Numbered from the stretch's first letter, positions 1 to 9,122 are shown. The stretch: DNA of 64,000 nt from Comamonas sp. lk (GCA_945861345.1 CAMATX010000001.1:62001-126000), one strand, 5' to 3'. Numbers and translations are program-made. Notes: generated by a model not told the origin, from the sequence alone.

Positions 1-1952
1 CATGGCGCCGTCCCCTGGCTGCGGCGGTAGCGCCGGTCCGAGATGGCCAGCAATCCGCCCAGCGCCATCAGCAGGCAGCCGCCCCAGATCCAGTCGATGA
101 AGGGCTTGACATAGACGCGCACAATCCAGGCCCCGCCGTCCACCGCCTCGCCCAGGGAAACATACAAATCGCGCGTCAGGCCGGAGTCAATGGCGGCCTC
201 AGTCATGGGATTTTGTTGCACGCGGTAGATGCGCTTTTCAGGGCGCAGTTCGGCCACCAGGTGGCCGTCTTTACTGACATGCATTTGCCCCTGCGCGGCC
301 ACATAGTTAGGCCCTTGCAATTCTTTGATACCGTCAAAGCGGAAGGTGTAGCCGCGCACGGTGGTGGTGTCGCCCACCGCCATCTTGACATCGCTCTCGA
401 TCTCGTAGGTTTTGACCATCACCACGCCAATGCAAAACACGGCGATGCCCAGGTGCGCCAACATCATGCCCGCCAGCGCCCGGGGCAGCTGGCGCAGCCG
501 TGCACCGGCAAGGGCCCAGTCCGTGCCATGCGGATGCACGCGGCCCCACAAATCCGTGGCCACCGAGCCCATGATCCAAAACGCCATGACCAAGCCCAGT
601 GTGGAGACGGGGCGCACCTCGCCAGCCAGCCAGCCCGTCAAGAGGGCCGCCAGCACTGCCACGCCCGCCGCCCAGCGCAAGCGCAGGGCCAAGGCGGGCA
701 GCTGCGCATCTTTCCAACGTGCCAGCGGGCCGATACCCATTAAAAAAACCGCAGGCGCCATCAACCACACAAAGACCGCGTCAAAGTAAGGCGGGCCTAC
801 CGAAATTTTGCCCAAACCCATGGCATCGAGCACCAACGGGTACAAGGTGCCCAGCATCACGGCCAGTGCGGCCACCAAGAGCAGCACATTGTTGGCCAGC
901 AGGCTGGATTCTTTAGACCACAGGCCAAAGCGCTTGCCAATGCCTACGTCTGGGGCGCGCCAGGCGTAAAGCGCGAACGAGCCGCCGACAACCGCGGCCA
1001 AGAAAGCCAAAATGAACTGCCCGCGGGTCGGATCGGTTGCAAAGGCGTGGACCGAGGACAAGACGCCCGAGCGGACCAAAAACGTTCCCAGGAGCGAAAA
1101 AGAAAAGGCCAATATCGCCAGCAACACCGTCCAGGACTTAAAGCTGTTGCGCTTTTCGGTCACCGCTAGCGAATGGATCAAGGCGGTGCCCAAAAGCCAG
1201 GGCATGAGCGAGGCGTTTTCTACCGGATCCCAAAACCACCAGCCCCCCCAGCCCAGCTCGTAATACGCCCACGAGCTGCCCAGCGCAATGCCAATGGTTA
1301 AAAACACCCAGGCCACGGTGGTCCAAGGGCGGGTCCAGCGCGCCCACTGGACATCCAAATTGCCGCCGATCAGGGCTGCAATCGCAAAGGCAAAAGCCAC
1401 CGAAAAACCCACATACCCCATGTAGAGCATGGGCGGGTGGATCACCATGCCGGGGTCCTGCAGCAAGGGGTTGAGGTCGCGCCCTTCCAGCGCGGCAGGG
1501 AACAAGCGGTCAAAGGGGTTGGAGGTGAGCAGCATAAAGAGCAAAAAGCCCACCGCCACCAGACCCATCACCGCCAAAATGCGCGCCGCCACAGGCAGGG
1601 GCAGATGCCGGCTAAAGAGCGCCACGGCCACCGTCCACAGGGCCAGCATCAGCACCCACAGGAGCAAAGAGCCCTCGTGGCCGCCCCATACACCGGCTAC
1701 GCGGTACTGCAAGGGCAAAGCCGTGTTGGAGTTGGACACCACATAGGCCACCGAGAAGTCATGGTTGACAAAGGCGCTGACCAAGCAGCCAAAAGCCAGG
1801 GCCACACAGAAAAACATGGCGTAAGCAAGTGGGCGGGCCAAAGCCATCCAGTCAGCGCGCCCGATTTGCGCGCCGGCCAGGGGTACGGCGCCCATCACCA
1901 AGGCAATCCCCAGGGCCAGCCAAAGGGAGAAATGTCCGATTTCAGGAATCAT
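1..1952 (-). CDS. ccmF: Cytochrome c haem lyase subunit CcmF (3' end cut by window edge)
   Basis: The frame is open from an ATG at 1952 to the left edge: 650 codons with no stop, so at most a few residues are missing, since CcmF is usually about 650 aa. It is a polytopic inner-membrane protein. The tryptophan-rich haem-handling motif GGWWFWDPVEN is near residues 234-245, and hydrophobic helices occur throughout. CcmF works with CcmH to ligate haem from CcmE to apocytochrome CXXCH motifs on the periplasmic side. The start lies 2 bases after the ccmE stop, as expected in a ccmABCDEF(GH) operon. Its placement directly after a multihaem cytochrome cluster suggests joint expression with it (inference). 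The family assignment is secure. Confidence 0.96.
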   Translation of the reverse strand, partial: MIPEIGHFSLWLALGIALVMGAVPLAGAQIGRADWMALARPLAYAMFFCVALAFGCLVSAFVNHDFSVAYVVSNSNTALPLQYRVAGVWGGHEGSLLLWVLMLALWTVAVALFSRHLPLPVAARILAVMGLVAVGFLLFMLLTSNPFDRLFPAALEGRDLNPLLQDPGMVIHPPMLYMGYVGFSVAFAFAIAALIGGNLDVQWARWTRPWTTVAWVFLTIGIALGSSWAYYELGWGGWWFWDPVENASLMPWLLGTALIHSLAVTEKRNSFKSWTVLLAILAFSFSLLGTFLVRSGVLSSVHAFATDPTRGQFILAFLAAVVGGSFALYAWRAPDVGIGKRFGLWSKESSLLANNVLLLVAALAVMLGTLYPLVLDAMGLGKISVGPPYFDAVFVWLMAPAVFLMGIGPLARWKDAQLPALALRLRWAAGVAVLAALLTGWLAGEVRPVSTLGLVMAFWIMGSVATDLWGRVHPHGTDWALAGARLRQLPRALAGMMLAHLGIAVFCIGVVMVKTYEIESDVKMAVGDTTTVRGYTFRFDGIKELQGPNYVAAQGQMHVSKDGHLVAELRPEKRIYRVQQNPMTEAAIDSGLTRDLYVSLGEAVDGGAWIVRVYVKPFIDWIWGGCLLMALGGLLAISDRRYRRSQGTAP

Positions 1953-1954
1953 AG

Positions 1955-2410
1955 TTAGGGGCTCGTGACCACCGTGGCCGCCGCTTTCGCGTTGGCCTGG
2001 GCGGCGTTTTTCAGGGCTTGGGCCGCCTCGGGCGGCATGTAGTTTTCGTCGTGTTTGGCCAGCACTTCTTTGGCCCGAAAGACACCGCCTTCGAGCTTGC
2101 CTTGGGCGACCACGCCTTTGCCTTCTTTAAATAGGTCGGGCAGGATGCCGCTGAATTCGACGGGCACGTTTTGCGCCGTATCGGTCACCGTAAAGCGCAC
2201 CAGCACGCCCTCGCGCTGCACGCTGCCGGCCAGCACCAAGCCGCCCACACGGAAGGTGCGCCCGCTGGGTGCCTCGGAGGCGGCAATTTGGCTGGGGGTG
2301 TAGAAGAACACCAAATTGCTCTGAAAAGCATTGAGCACCAACGCGGTGACGGCACCCACCACAGCCAAAATGCCCAGGGCAATGGCAAAGCGTTTACGAC
2401 GTGGCGTCAT
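1955..2410 (-). CDS. ccmE: Cytochrome c maturation haem chaperone CcmE
   Basis: 151 aa. An N-terminal membrane anchor (about residues 8-29) is followed by a periplasmic OB-fold beta domain. The covalent haem-binding histidine is H120 in [12 protein letters not shown], with the conserved tyrosine Y124. CcmE takes haem from CcmC/CcmAB and passes it to CcmF. I chose the ATG at 2410 because MTPRRKR is the normal family start; the longer upstream frame only reads through ccmD in another phase. The first 17 bases overlap the end of ccmD. The C-terminal tail rich in Ala/Lys is variable in the family. Confidence 0.96.
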   Translation of the reverse strand: MTPRRKRFAIALGILAVVGAVTALVLNAFQSNLVFFYTPSQIAASEAPSGRTFRVGGLVLAGSVQREGVLVRFTVTDTAQNVPVEFSGILPDLFKEGKGVVAQGKLEGGVFRAKEVLAKHDENYMPPEAAQALKNAAQANAKAAATVVTSP

Positions 2411-2546
2411 GGTCGGTTTCCCCTTGCGCAGCGCGCGCACTAAAAATTTCAATGGCGATGCACAAAAGCACCACCCCATACGAGCCCCAGACATAGGGGC
2501 CATAGCCGCCCATGGCCCAAAATGCGTCCCAGCTCTCCCAGATCAT
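2394..2546 (-). CDS. ccmD: Haem exporter small subunit CcmD
   Basis: 50 aa, one transmembrane helix (about residues 17-35). The N-terminal stretch containing [12 protein letters not shown] is the recognisable CcmD signature, and a charged cytoplasmic tail follows. CcmD stabilises the CcmABC complex and is needed to release holo-CcmE. The ATG at 2546 overlaps the ccmC stop by 4 bases and the gene overlaps the ccmE start by 17 bases, so the three are translationally coupled. A GGAGG-like ribosome site lies just upstream, inside the ccmC 3' end. Confidence 0.9.
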   Translation of the reverse strand: MIWESWDAFWAMGGYGPYVWGSYGVVLLCIAIEIFSARAAQGETDHDATS

Positions 2547-3283
2547 GCAGCCACCTCCTGTGCCCATTGCGTGTGGCGCTCACGCACCAAAATAATGCTG
2601 CGCACCCGGTACAAGGCCATGGCAATGCTGTAGGCCCACAGCGCCAGCGCCATGAGCAGCATGGCCCAAAGCATGGTCTGCGCCATGCTCGACCCTTTGG
2701 TGACCGAGACCGAGGCACCCTGGTGCAAGGTATTCCACCACTTCACAGAGAAATAAATAATGGGCACGTTGACCGCACCCACCAGGGCTAACAGGCCACC
2801 GGCGCGGTCGGCGCGGCGCGGGTCGTCAATGGCGCTGGTCAGGGCGATGTAGCCCATGTAGAGGAAAAACAAAATCAGCTCGGAGGTGAGCCGTGCGTCC
2901 CAGACCCACCAGGCGCCCCACATGGGCTTGCCCCATAAAGCGCCGGTCCACAAAGACAAAAAGGTGAACATGGCCCCGGTAGGCGCCAGCGCCTGCGTCA
3001 TCATCCCCGAGAGGCGGGTATTGAAGGTAAAGCCCAAAAACGCCCAAAACGCCATGGCCAGGTAAATCACCATGGACATCCAGGAGACGGGCACGTGCAC
3101 AAAAATAATGCGGTAGCCCTCGCCCTGCTGAAAGTCGGTGGGCGCCACAAAAAAGCCCAGGTAGAGGCCCGCTGCAGCCAAAACGGCCGCAATCAGGCCA
3201 AAAACCGGCCACAAGCGACCCGCCAGCGGGTAGAAGGTTTGGGGCGCGGCCCAATGAAACCACCGAATTTTGAAGTTTTCCAT
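2543..3283 (-). CDS. ccmC: Haem transporter/ligase CcmC
   Basis: 246 aa, six predicted membrane helices. The tryptophan motif WGAWWVWDARLTS is at residues 122-134. The two axial haem histidines expected in the family are H63 (in FVHVPVSWM) and H187 (in WNTLHQG). CcmC presents haem to CcmE in the periplasm. The gene starts one base after the ccmB stop and overlaps ccmD, as in a compact ccm operon. Length and motifs are complete. Confidence 0.97.
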   Translation of the reverse strand: MENFKIRWFHWAAPQTFYPLAGRLWPVFGLIAAVLAAAGLYLGFFVAPTDFQQGEGYRIIFVHVPVSWMSMVIYLAMAFWAFLGFTFNTRLSGMMTQALAPTGAMFTFLSLWTGALWGKPMWGAWWVWDARLTSELILFFLYMGYIALTSAIDDPRRADRAGGLLALVGAVNVPIIYFSVKWWNTLHQGASVSVTKGSSMAQTMLWAMLLMALALWAYSIAMALYRVRSIILVRERHTQWAQEVAA

Positions 3284-3949
3284 TTACTCAAGCGCAATGC
3301 GCAATGCCAAAGCACAGGCCCAAGGGCCGAAAAACGCCGCCACGACCAGCATGGCAGTCAGGATGGACATCTGGGCCCCATAGCCCATACCCACCATTTG
3401 GGCCTCCACCGCACCGGAACCGAAGACCAAAGCCGGAATATACAGAGGCAATAGGAGCAGCGAGAGTAGCACCTCGCCCCCACGCACACCTAAAGTAAGG
3501 GCAGCGCCCACTGCGCCCAATAAAGACAGCAGCGCCGTGCCCAATAGCAGGGAGGAAAAGAGCACCCACATCGTCGCGCTGTCCAGGTCAAACTGCAGGG
3601 CCAAGACGGGCGAGAGCAGCGCCAGGGGCAGCCCAGAGAGCAACCAGTGCGCCAGCACCTTGGCCGCCACCAGCAAGGGCATCGGGGTTGGCGAGAGCGC
3701 CATCTGCTCGAGCGTGCCGTCCTGGTAATCGGCGGCAAACAGACGCGCCAGCGAGAGCAAACTGGCCAGCAAAGCACCTACCCACAAAATACCGGGCGCG
3801 ATTTTGCGCAGCATGTCCGGCTCGGGCCCGATGGCCAGCGGGAACAGACTGGCCACCACCACAAAGAAGAACACGGCGGTCAGCACCTCGCTTTTGCGGC
3901 GCATGGCCAGGCGCAGGTCGCGCTGCAAGACGGCGGCGACGGCGCTCAT
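3284..3949 (-). CDS. ccmB: Haem exporter permease CcmB
   Basis: 221 aa, about six hydrophobic helices, matching CcmB in length and in the internal motif with FAADYQDGTLEQ near residue 70. It is the membrane subunit that pairs with the CcmA ATPase; ATP hydrolysis by CcmAB releases holo-CcmE from CcmC. The ATG overlaps the ccmA stop by 4 bases (ATGA-type coupling), so A and B are probably made in fixed ratio. Confidence 0.95.
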   Translation of the reverse strand: MSAVAAVLQRDLRLAMRRKSEVLTAVFFFVVVASLFPLAIGPEPDMLRKIAPGILWVGALLASLLSLARLFAADYQDGTLEQMALSPTPMPLLVAAKVLAHWLLSGLPLALLSPVLALQFDLDSATMWVLFSSLLLGTALLSLLGAVGAALTLGVRGGEVLLSLLLLPLYIPALVFGSGAVEAQMVGMGYGAQMSILTAMLVVAAFFGPWACALALRIALE

Positions 3950-4560
3950 GCGTCCAGGCGCAGGCTGCGGCCCCGCGCTCCCAGGTCGACCGGCTGGTGG
4001 CTGGTCAGCAAGACCATGCCGCCCTGCGCCAAATGCCCCTGCAGTACACGGGTGATCAACGCATGGGCGGCGCCGTCCAGCGCGACAAAGGGCTCATCGA
4101 GCACCCACAAGGGGTTTTGTTGCACTAGCAGGCGGGCCAATGCGACGCGACGTTTTTGCCCCTGCGAGAGCACACGCACCGGCAAGGCGGTTCGGCCGGC
4201 CAGGCCCAGCTCTTTCAAGGCTTGCAGCGCCTGCGCCGGTTCGATGGTGCCACCCGCGATGGCGCCGCCAGAGAGCAGGTTTTCCACGGCGCTAAGCTCG
4301 TCCTTGAGGGCCAGCAGGTGGCCCAGGTAGAGCATCTGGGCCGGCAACTGGCAGTCGGGGCTGCCCAGCAACTCCCCGTGCCAGCGCACCTCGCCCTGGG
4401 CGGCAGGTGCCAAGCCGGCCACGATGCGCAGCAAGCTGGTTTTACCCACGCCGTTGCCGCCCTCCAGATGCAGGCACTGCCCCGGCGCGAGCGTAAAGCT
4501 CAGGCCACGAAACAGGGTGCGGTCGCCGCGAACGCAGGACAGGTCAGCGACAGACAGCAT
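3946..4560 (-). CDS. ccmA: Haem exporter ATP-binding protein CcmA
   Basis: 204 aa ABC ATPase. Walker A GGNGVGKT is at residues 34-41, the signature LSQGQKRR at 131-138, and Walker B with catalytic Glu (LWVLDEP) at 151-157. It is the first ccm gene and lies only 8 bases downstream of the tetrahaem cytochrome stop. No separate promoter is obvious there, so it is probably read through from the cytochrome genes (inference). The length is normal for CcmA. Confidence 0.96.
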   Translation of the reverse strand: MLSVADLSCVRGDRTLFRGLSFTLAPGQCLHLEGGNGVGKTSLLRIVAGLAPAAQGEVRWHGELLGSPDCQLPAQMLYLGHLLALKDELSAVENLLSGGAIAGGTIEPAQALQALKELGLAGRTALPVRVLSQGQKRRVALARLLVQQNPLWVLDEPFVALDGAAHALITRVLQGHLAQGGMVLLTSHQPVDLGARGRSLRLDA

Positions 4561-4568
4561 GCAGGGGA

Positions 4569-5162
4569 TTATTCATCGGGATCGACGTATTCCTTGGGCA
4601 AACGGTGGGCAATGCCTTTGTGGCAATCGATGCAGGTTTTACCCTCTTCTTTGGCCTTCATATGCTTTTTATACGGTGTTTGCTTTTGCAGATCCGGGCT
4701 CATGGATTCGAAGCTGTGGCAGTTGCGGCACTCGCGCGAACCGTTGTTTTTCATGCGGTCCCACTCGTGGGTGGCCAACTCCATGCGCTTGGCTTCGAAC
4801 TTCTCTTTGGTGTCAATCGACCCAGTAAGCTTACCCCATACCTCACCACTGGCCTGAATCTTGCGAACCATTTTATGCGTCCAGTCTTTGGGCACATGGC
4901 AGTCCGAGCACACCGCACGCACGCCGGTGCGGTTGGTGAAATGGATGGTTTCCTTGTATTCCTGGTAGACGTTGTCCCGCATTTCATGGCAGGTGGTGCA
5001 AAACTCCAGGGTGTTGGTCGCTTCCATGGCGGTGTTAAAGCCGCCCCAGAAAATAATCCCCAGCACAAAGGCGATCGACGAGATCGCCAGCAGCGAGTAG
5101 CGGGTACTGGGGCGGTTGATGGCCGCCCACCAGCGCGCAAGGGTTCCACTGGGTTGTTCCAT
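4569..5162 (-). CDS. NapC/NirT-family tetrahaem cytochrome c (CymA-like quinol dehydrogenase)
   Basis: 197 aa. One N-terminal membrane anchor (about residues 22-42) is followed by four CXXCH motifs at residues 55, 85, 145 and 177. This is the standard NapC/NirT/CymA layout: the protein takes electrons from quinol and gives them to periplasmic partners. The start at 5162 (MEQPSGTL) is preceded by an AGGAGA-like site; the longer frame upstream has no family character. Its place between mtrB-like and ccmA genes suggests it feeds, or drains, the MtrA/MtrB conduit. A role in nitrate or TMAO respiration cannot be excluded from sequence, but no such reductase is in the window. Confidence 0.93.
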   Translation of the reverse strand: MEQPSGTLARWWAAINRPSTRYSLLAISSIAFVLGIIFWGGFNTAMEATNTLEFCTTCHEMRDNVYQEYKETIHFTNRTGVRAVCSDCHVPKDWTHKMVRKIQASGEVWGKLTGSIDTKEKFEAKRMELATHEWDRMKNNGSRECRNCHSFESMSPDLQKQTPYKKHMKAKEEGKTCIDCHKGIAHRLPKEYVDPDE

Positions 5163-5238
5163 GGGACTGTCTCCTGTTAAAAAAGAATGGACACTGCAGC
5201 CGGCAGGCTGCGGTGTCCGGGCTGTGGCCAGGCGGGCC

Positions 5239-7566
5239 TTAGAAGTTAAAGAGGTAACTGACCGCCACCACCTGCACTTCATAGTTGGGCGCCACCTGGT
5301 TGGTCGCCAACATGGAGTTGGGGTTGTAGCCATAGGCCAGGCCGTTGTAGTAATAGTCGCTGCTCAATAGCTTTTGGTAGACATAGCCCAAGGCCACCTG
5401 ACTGCTCTTGTCCAGGCGGTAAGACGCATTGAGCTTCAAGGCCGCCAGTTCAGCGCGTACGTCCGGCAGCGCGCCGCAAGAGAAGATGCGCGGGTCGGCG
5501 CACGTGATGCCACCGGTCGTCGTGGTGCTGTAGTTCAGCGCCGTCGCGTAGTTGGAGCTGCCCAGCGAGTAGCTCAGGTCGGCCACCATCTCCACTTTGC
5601 CGCCTACAAGCCCACCTTGGCGCAGGTTCAGGCCCACCGACAGTTCGTCGGTTTTGAGCACATTGGTCCAGGTCGCGCCAGCAGGAATAGCCACTGCGGT
5701 GACGCTGGCAGCGCCGGCGCCCTGGGCGATGGAGCGCTGCATATCGGTCAGGTCACGCTGCTGGTACTGGCGTGAGGCATAGGCGGTGAAGGCGCCGTCT
5801 TCGGCGTAGTGGTAGGCGCTGTCCAAGTGCAGCGCCCAGCTTTTGCCCGATTGCACGCCGTAGGTGGAGTCGTATTTGTCATCGGTGTAGCGTGCGCCGA
5901 TGTCCAGGTTCAGGTTCTCGGCCGCTTGCAGGTTCAAGCCGGTTTTGAGCATTTGCTGGGTGCGGCTGGCGTCAAACACCGGGTAAAAGCCCTGGTAATC
6001 GCCGCCGTTGAGGCCCTTGATGGTGCCCACCACGGCGCCCACATCGCCACCGCGCACGCCAATCATCGCGACGATGGCGTTGGGGTCGGAGGTGGTTTGG
6101 CGCTTGCCAAAGCTGTAGCCCAGGTTGGCGTTGACGTCCTCGCTGGCGGCGAGTTTGTAGCTGGCGCTGAGCTTGTCTTCCTTGGTCGCCACAGCCACCA
6201 CGCAATTGGTGCCTGCCGCGTAGTTAGTGCCGCCAAGCGCATACTGTTTGCACCAACGCGAGAGCTCGTCGTGGGTGAAGCCCACGCGCAGTTTTTGCCG
6301 GCCGTCGATGCGGTAATCGGCCGCCGCTTCGGCCTGGCTTTTCTTGGTGCTCAGGGGCGTGTTGGGGTAATTGGCGATGTTGTTGGCGCCAATGGCCTGG
6401 ACGTTGTAAATCGAGGACTCGGTTTGGTTGTCACGCCCGTCGTATTTCCAAGCCACCGTCAGCTGCAAATCTTTGCTGCTGCGCTGGGTGAGCTTGAGGT
6501 CGGCATGCTGCGTGACCACCACGCCATTGAGCGAAGCCTTCAGATTGCCATCGGCCGCGCTGGGGGTGATGTACATGAAAGCGTCGACTACGAAGGGATC
6601 GTTTTGGGTATTGCGCGCTACCGAGACGGTGCCGCTTAAACGGGTGCTGTCGCCCACCGGGTAGCTGCCACCTAGGCTGAGCTGGTGGAAGTCATTGCCC
6701 GGGGGCGTGCTCATGGTTTGGGCGTTGGCTGCACCGGCGTAGGTGGTGAACATCACCCGGTCGTCGCTGTTGCGGAAAAACGAGCCGTAATAGGCCGCGT
6801 TCAGGTGCGCGCCGTCGGCATTCCACTGCAGCGCGGCATGGATGCTGTTGGTCTGGTAGCGCGTCGGGTTGGGCAGGAAAGAGACCACTTCGCCGCCCGG
6901 TGCGGGTGTGGAGCCGTAGGCCGCCGAGCCAAAAGCCATCAGCTTGGCGCCGCTTTGCTCCAGATGGTTGAAGTCCAGCTTGAGCGCCAGGCGCGCATTG
7001 ATGTCCACGCTGGCACTGGCCGCGCTGCTGCGCCGCGTGCTGTCCACATTCAGGTTGTGGTACGCCGCCAGCTGGTCGGTGGTCAAGGTGGTGGTATTGG
7101 CCGCCAGCCCAAAGCCTGGCAGCGTAAAACTGTTGCCGCCGTTGGCGCCTACATACGGGGTTTGGTAGCTGTCCCACAGGTTGTGGCGCAACTCCTCGTA
7201 GCGCAGGCCAATGCTCCACTGCCCTTGCTCGCTCACCCGCAAACCGACCGAACCGGCGGTGGTGCCCAGATTGCTACCCTCGAGCTCCCAACGGCCCAGG
7301 CCCGCGCCCATGCCGTAGGCGCTGCCGCCGCGCAGGCTGAAGTTGCCGATCAGGCTGGCTTGTGCCTGGTTCAGGCCGTTGTATTCCCCAAACTTGGCAG
7401 AGGCCTGCGAGGTGCTGGCCACCCCCACTTCCAGCGTGCTGGCGGCTTGGGTAAGCGCATCGGTTTCCTCATCGGCGGCCAGGGCCACCAAGGGACTGGC
7501 ACACAGGAGCAGCAATGTGGCGCGTGCCACCCGGCTCAGGGCAAAAGCGTGTTGTTTCGAAGACAT
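5239..7566 (-). CDS. MtrB/PioB-family decahaem-associated outer-membrane beta-barrel protein
   Basis: 775 aa. A signal peptide ends near residue 30 (SPLVALA then ADEE). The rest is built of alternating short beta strands rich in Gly, Asn and Tyr. The C-terminus ends in Phe (AVSYLFNF), typical of outer-membrane barrels. In metal-reducing and Fe(II)-oxidising bacteria this protein forms the pore that sheathes the decahaem MtrA/MtoA/PioA cytochrome. The MtrA-like gene lies 16 bases upstream in the transcription direction, which supports the call. The N-terminal CXXC pair known in Shewanella MtrB is not visible; the few mature cysteines are widely spaced. Confidence 0.92.
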   Translation of the reverse strand: MSSKQHAFALSRVARATLLLLCASPLVALAADEETDALTQAASTLEVGVASTSQASAKFGEYNGLNQAQASLIGNFSLRGGSAYGMGAGLGRWELEGSNLGTTAGSVGLRVSEQGQWSIGLRYEELRHNLWDSYQTPYVGANGGNSFTLPGFGLAANTTTLTTDQLAAYHNLNVDSTRRSSAASASVDINARLALKLDFNHLEQSGAKLMAFGSAAYGSTPAPGGEVVSFLPNPTRYQTNSIHAALQWNADGAHLNAAYYGSFFRNSDDRVMFTTYAGAANAQTMSTPPGNDFHQLSLGGSYPVGDSTRLSGTVSVARNTQNDPFVVDAFMYITPSAADGNLKASLNGVVVTQHADLKLTQRSSKDLQLTVAWKYDGRDNQTESSIYNVQAIGANNIANYPNTPLSTKKSQAEAAADYRIDGRQKLRVGFTHDELSRWCKQYALGGTNYAAGTNCVVAVATKEDKLSASYKLAASEDVNANLGYSFGKRQTTSDPNAIVAMIGVRGGDVGAVVGTIKGLNGGDYQGFYPVFDASRTQQMLKTGLNLQAAENLNLDIGARYTDDKYDSTYGVQSGKSWALHLDSAYHYAEDGAFTAYASRQYQQRDLTDMQRSIAQGAGAASVTAVAIPAGATWTNVLKTDELSVGLNLRQGGLVGGKVEMVADLSYSLGSSNYATALNYSTTTTGGITCADPRIFSCGALPDVRAELAALKLNASYRLDKSSQVALGYVYQKLLSSDYYYNGLAYGYNPNSMLATNQVAPNYEVQVVAVSYLFNF

Positions 7567-7582
7567 GGTGTATTTCCTTCAC

Positions 7583-8581
7583 TCAACGTTGCAGATAGCC
7601 GCCTGCGGGGCTGTTAGTGCCATGCACCTGCCGGTGGCAGTTCATGCACGAGCTACCCACCAGGTTTTTGCTGGGGTACAGGGCTGCGGGGGGCGTGGCG
7701 GCATTGACCGAGGCCAGGCCACCTTGGCGACCTGCCGCATTGGGGCCGGCCGGGGTGCCGCTGGCATGGGTGCCGTCATGGCACTCTTGGCACAAGAAGG
7801 GCGCGCGCGATTTGAGCAAAGGCGCAATATTGGAGCCGTGCGGGGTGTGGCAGTTGGCGCAGTCCTCGGTGACCGGTTGGTGCTCGAACAGGAAGGGGCC
7901 GCGTTTTTCCGCGTGGCACTGGTAGCAGGTCTCGGTCACGGTGTTTTTCTTGAGCAGCTTGGGGCCACTGGCGCCGTGCGGGTTGTGGCAGTCCGAGCAG
8001 CCCACTTTGCCTTCTGCAATCGGGTGGTGCGAGGTTTTTTTGCTGTCCGCGCGTTGGTCTTTGTGGCAGGAATAGCAGACCTCGGCCTGGGTTTTCTTGT
8101 CTTGCAGCTTGTCTTTGGGGCGGTGCACGACGTGGCAGTCATTGCAGGCCACGCCGGCGCTTTGGTGCTGGGCGCCGTCCCACAAATTGCGCTGGCCGCC
8201 TTGATGGCAGCTCAGGCATTGGCCGGTGCGGTCCTGGTCGCTGGAGGCGGCGTACACGCCTTTTTTGAACACATGGTCAGGCGCAGGGCGGGTTTTGCTG
8301 GTGGCACTGCCCTTTAAATGCTCAGCACTGGCGCCGTGGCAGGACTGGCAACTCGGTGTACGGGCATCACCGCGCACGCCATGGCGGGTTTGGTACAGGC
8401 TCAGGACCGGGGCGTTTTCGCTGGCGTCATGGCACTTGGTGCAGACCGCGTCCTTTTTGAGGGCGTCTTGGGCCAGTGCGCTGGGGGCATCGGCGGGCTT
8501 GGCGTCTAGCGCCCAGACAGCGGGCGCGAGCAAACTGGCAACCAGTGCCAGTGCGGCCCCAAATTTTTGATGCATGTGCAT
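7583..8581 (-). CDS. Decahaem c-type cytochrome, DmsE/MtrA family
   Basis: 332 aa with a signal peptide (cleavage near AVWALDA, residue 24) and exactly ten CXXCH motifs, at residues 47, 78, 122, 146, 169, 195, 219, 241, 264 and 312. Length and haem count match MtrA/MtoA/DmsE. The role is periplasmic and trans-outer-membrane electron transfer inside an MtrB-type barrel. The start at 8581 has GAGG six bases upstream; an in-frame ATG at 8575 is the alternative. It sits between a monohaem cytochrome and the MtrB-like gene. Whether electrons flow outward (Fe(III) reduction) or inward (Fe(II) oxidation) cannot be told from sequence. Confidence 0.95.
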   Translation of the reverse strand: MHMHQKFGAALALVASLLAPAVWALDAKPADAPSALAQDALKKDAVCTKCHDASENAPVLSLYQTRHGVRGDARTPSCQSCHGASAEHLKGSATSKTRPAPDHVFKKGVYAASSDQDRTGQCLSCHQGGQRNLWDGAQHQSAGVACNDCHVVHRPKDKLQDKKTQAEVCYSCHKDQRADSKKTSHHPIAEGKVGCSDCHNPHGASGPKLLKKNTVTETCYQCHAEKRGPFLFEHQPVTEDCANCHTPHGSNIAPLLKSRAPFLCQECHDGTHASGTPAGPNAAGRQGGLASVNAATPPAALYPSKNLVGSSCMNCHRQVHGTNSPAGGYLQR

Positions 8582-8631
8582 GGTATTCCTCGTCAAAAAG
8601 TTGCGCTTAATCGCGTACAAACTGAACCGGC

Positions 8632-8991
8632 TTACTGGGCCAAAATCCACTGCACCAGGTTCTTGATCTGGGCCATGTCTTTAGGCGGCGAGGTCTTCAC
8701 CACCTTGTGTTCTTCCTCGTGGCCATCAGGGAACTTGGCTTTTTCGCCGGACATGATGTGCTCGATCAAACGGGCTTCGGCATGGGCCTTGCCTTTGTAT
8801 TTCTCAGCCACTTTGTTGTAGGCCGGGCCGTCTTTGTCTTTGTCGATGGCGTGGCACTTGAGGCAGTTGTTTTGGCGGGCCAGGGCTTTGGCGGCCTCGG
8901 CGTCGACTTGGGCATGTGCGCTTAGGGCCAGGCCTAGCAAGGCAGTGGCTGCGATGGCGCCCCAAGTGCGGGAAAAAATCGTGCTTTTCAT
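8632..8991 (-). CDS. Class I monohaem cytochrome c, c551/c552-like
   Basis: 119 aa. The signal peptide ends near ALSAHA (residue 27). The single CLKCH haem site is at residues 43-47 and a probable axial methionine is M106 in SPPKDMAQIK, followed by the usual C-terminal helix LVQWIL. It is a soluble periplasmic carrier and could shuttle electrons between the tetrahaem protein, the decahaem cytochrome and terminal enzymes. It is the first structural gene after the regulator pair, 50 bases upstream of the decahaem gene. Confidence 0.93.
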   Translation of the reverse strand: MKSTIFSRTWGAIAATALLGLALSAHAQVDAEAAKALARQNNCLKCHAIDKDKDGPAYNKVAEKYKGKAHAEARLIEHIMSGEKAKFPDGHEEEHKVVKTSPPKDMAQIKNLVQWILAQ

Positions 8992-9106
8992 AGGTTCACC
9001 TCGTCATGGAAAGGGTTGCGTGGCCGCTGGATCAGGTCCTTTGGTCAGTGAAACGAGTGTGCGCGTGCGCGCCTCTCCCGGCTATCGGACAGGGATGAAA
9101 GCGCGC

Positions 9107-9122
9107 CTAGGAAAACTCCTAG
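9107..9122. promoter_or_regulatory. Inverted repeat CTAGGA-N4-TCCTAG ahead of the cytochrome genes
   Basis: A perfect 6-bp inverted repeat with a 4-bp centre lies in the 166-bp gap between the response-regulator stop and the cytochrome c start, about 116 bases from that start. Its position suits a regulator-binding site controlling the cytochrome operon, possibly for the adjacent LuxR/NarL-type regulator. This is inference from position and symmetry only. I see no typical NarL heptamer here. Confidence 0.35.
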
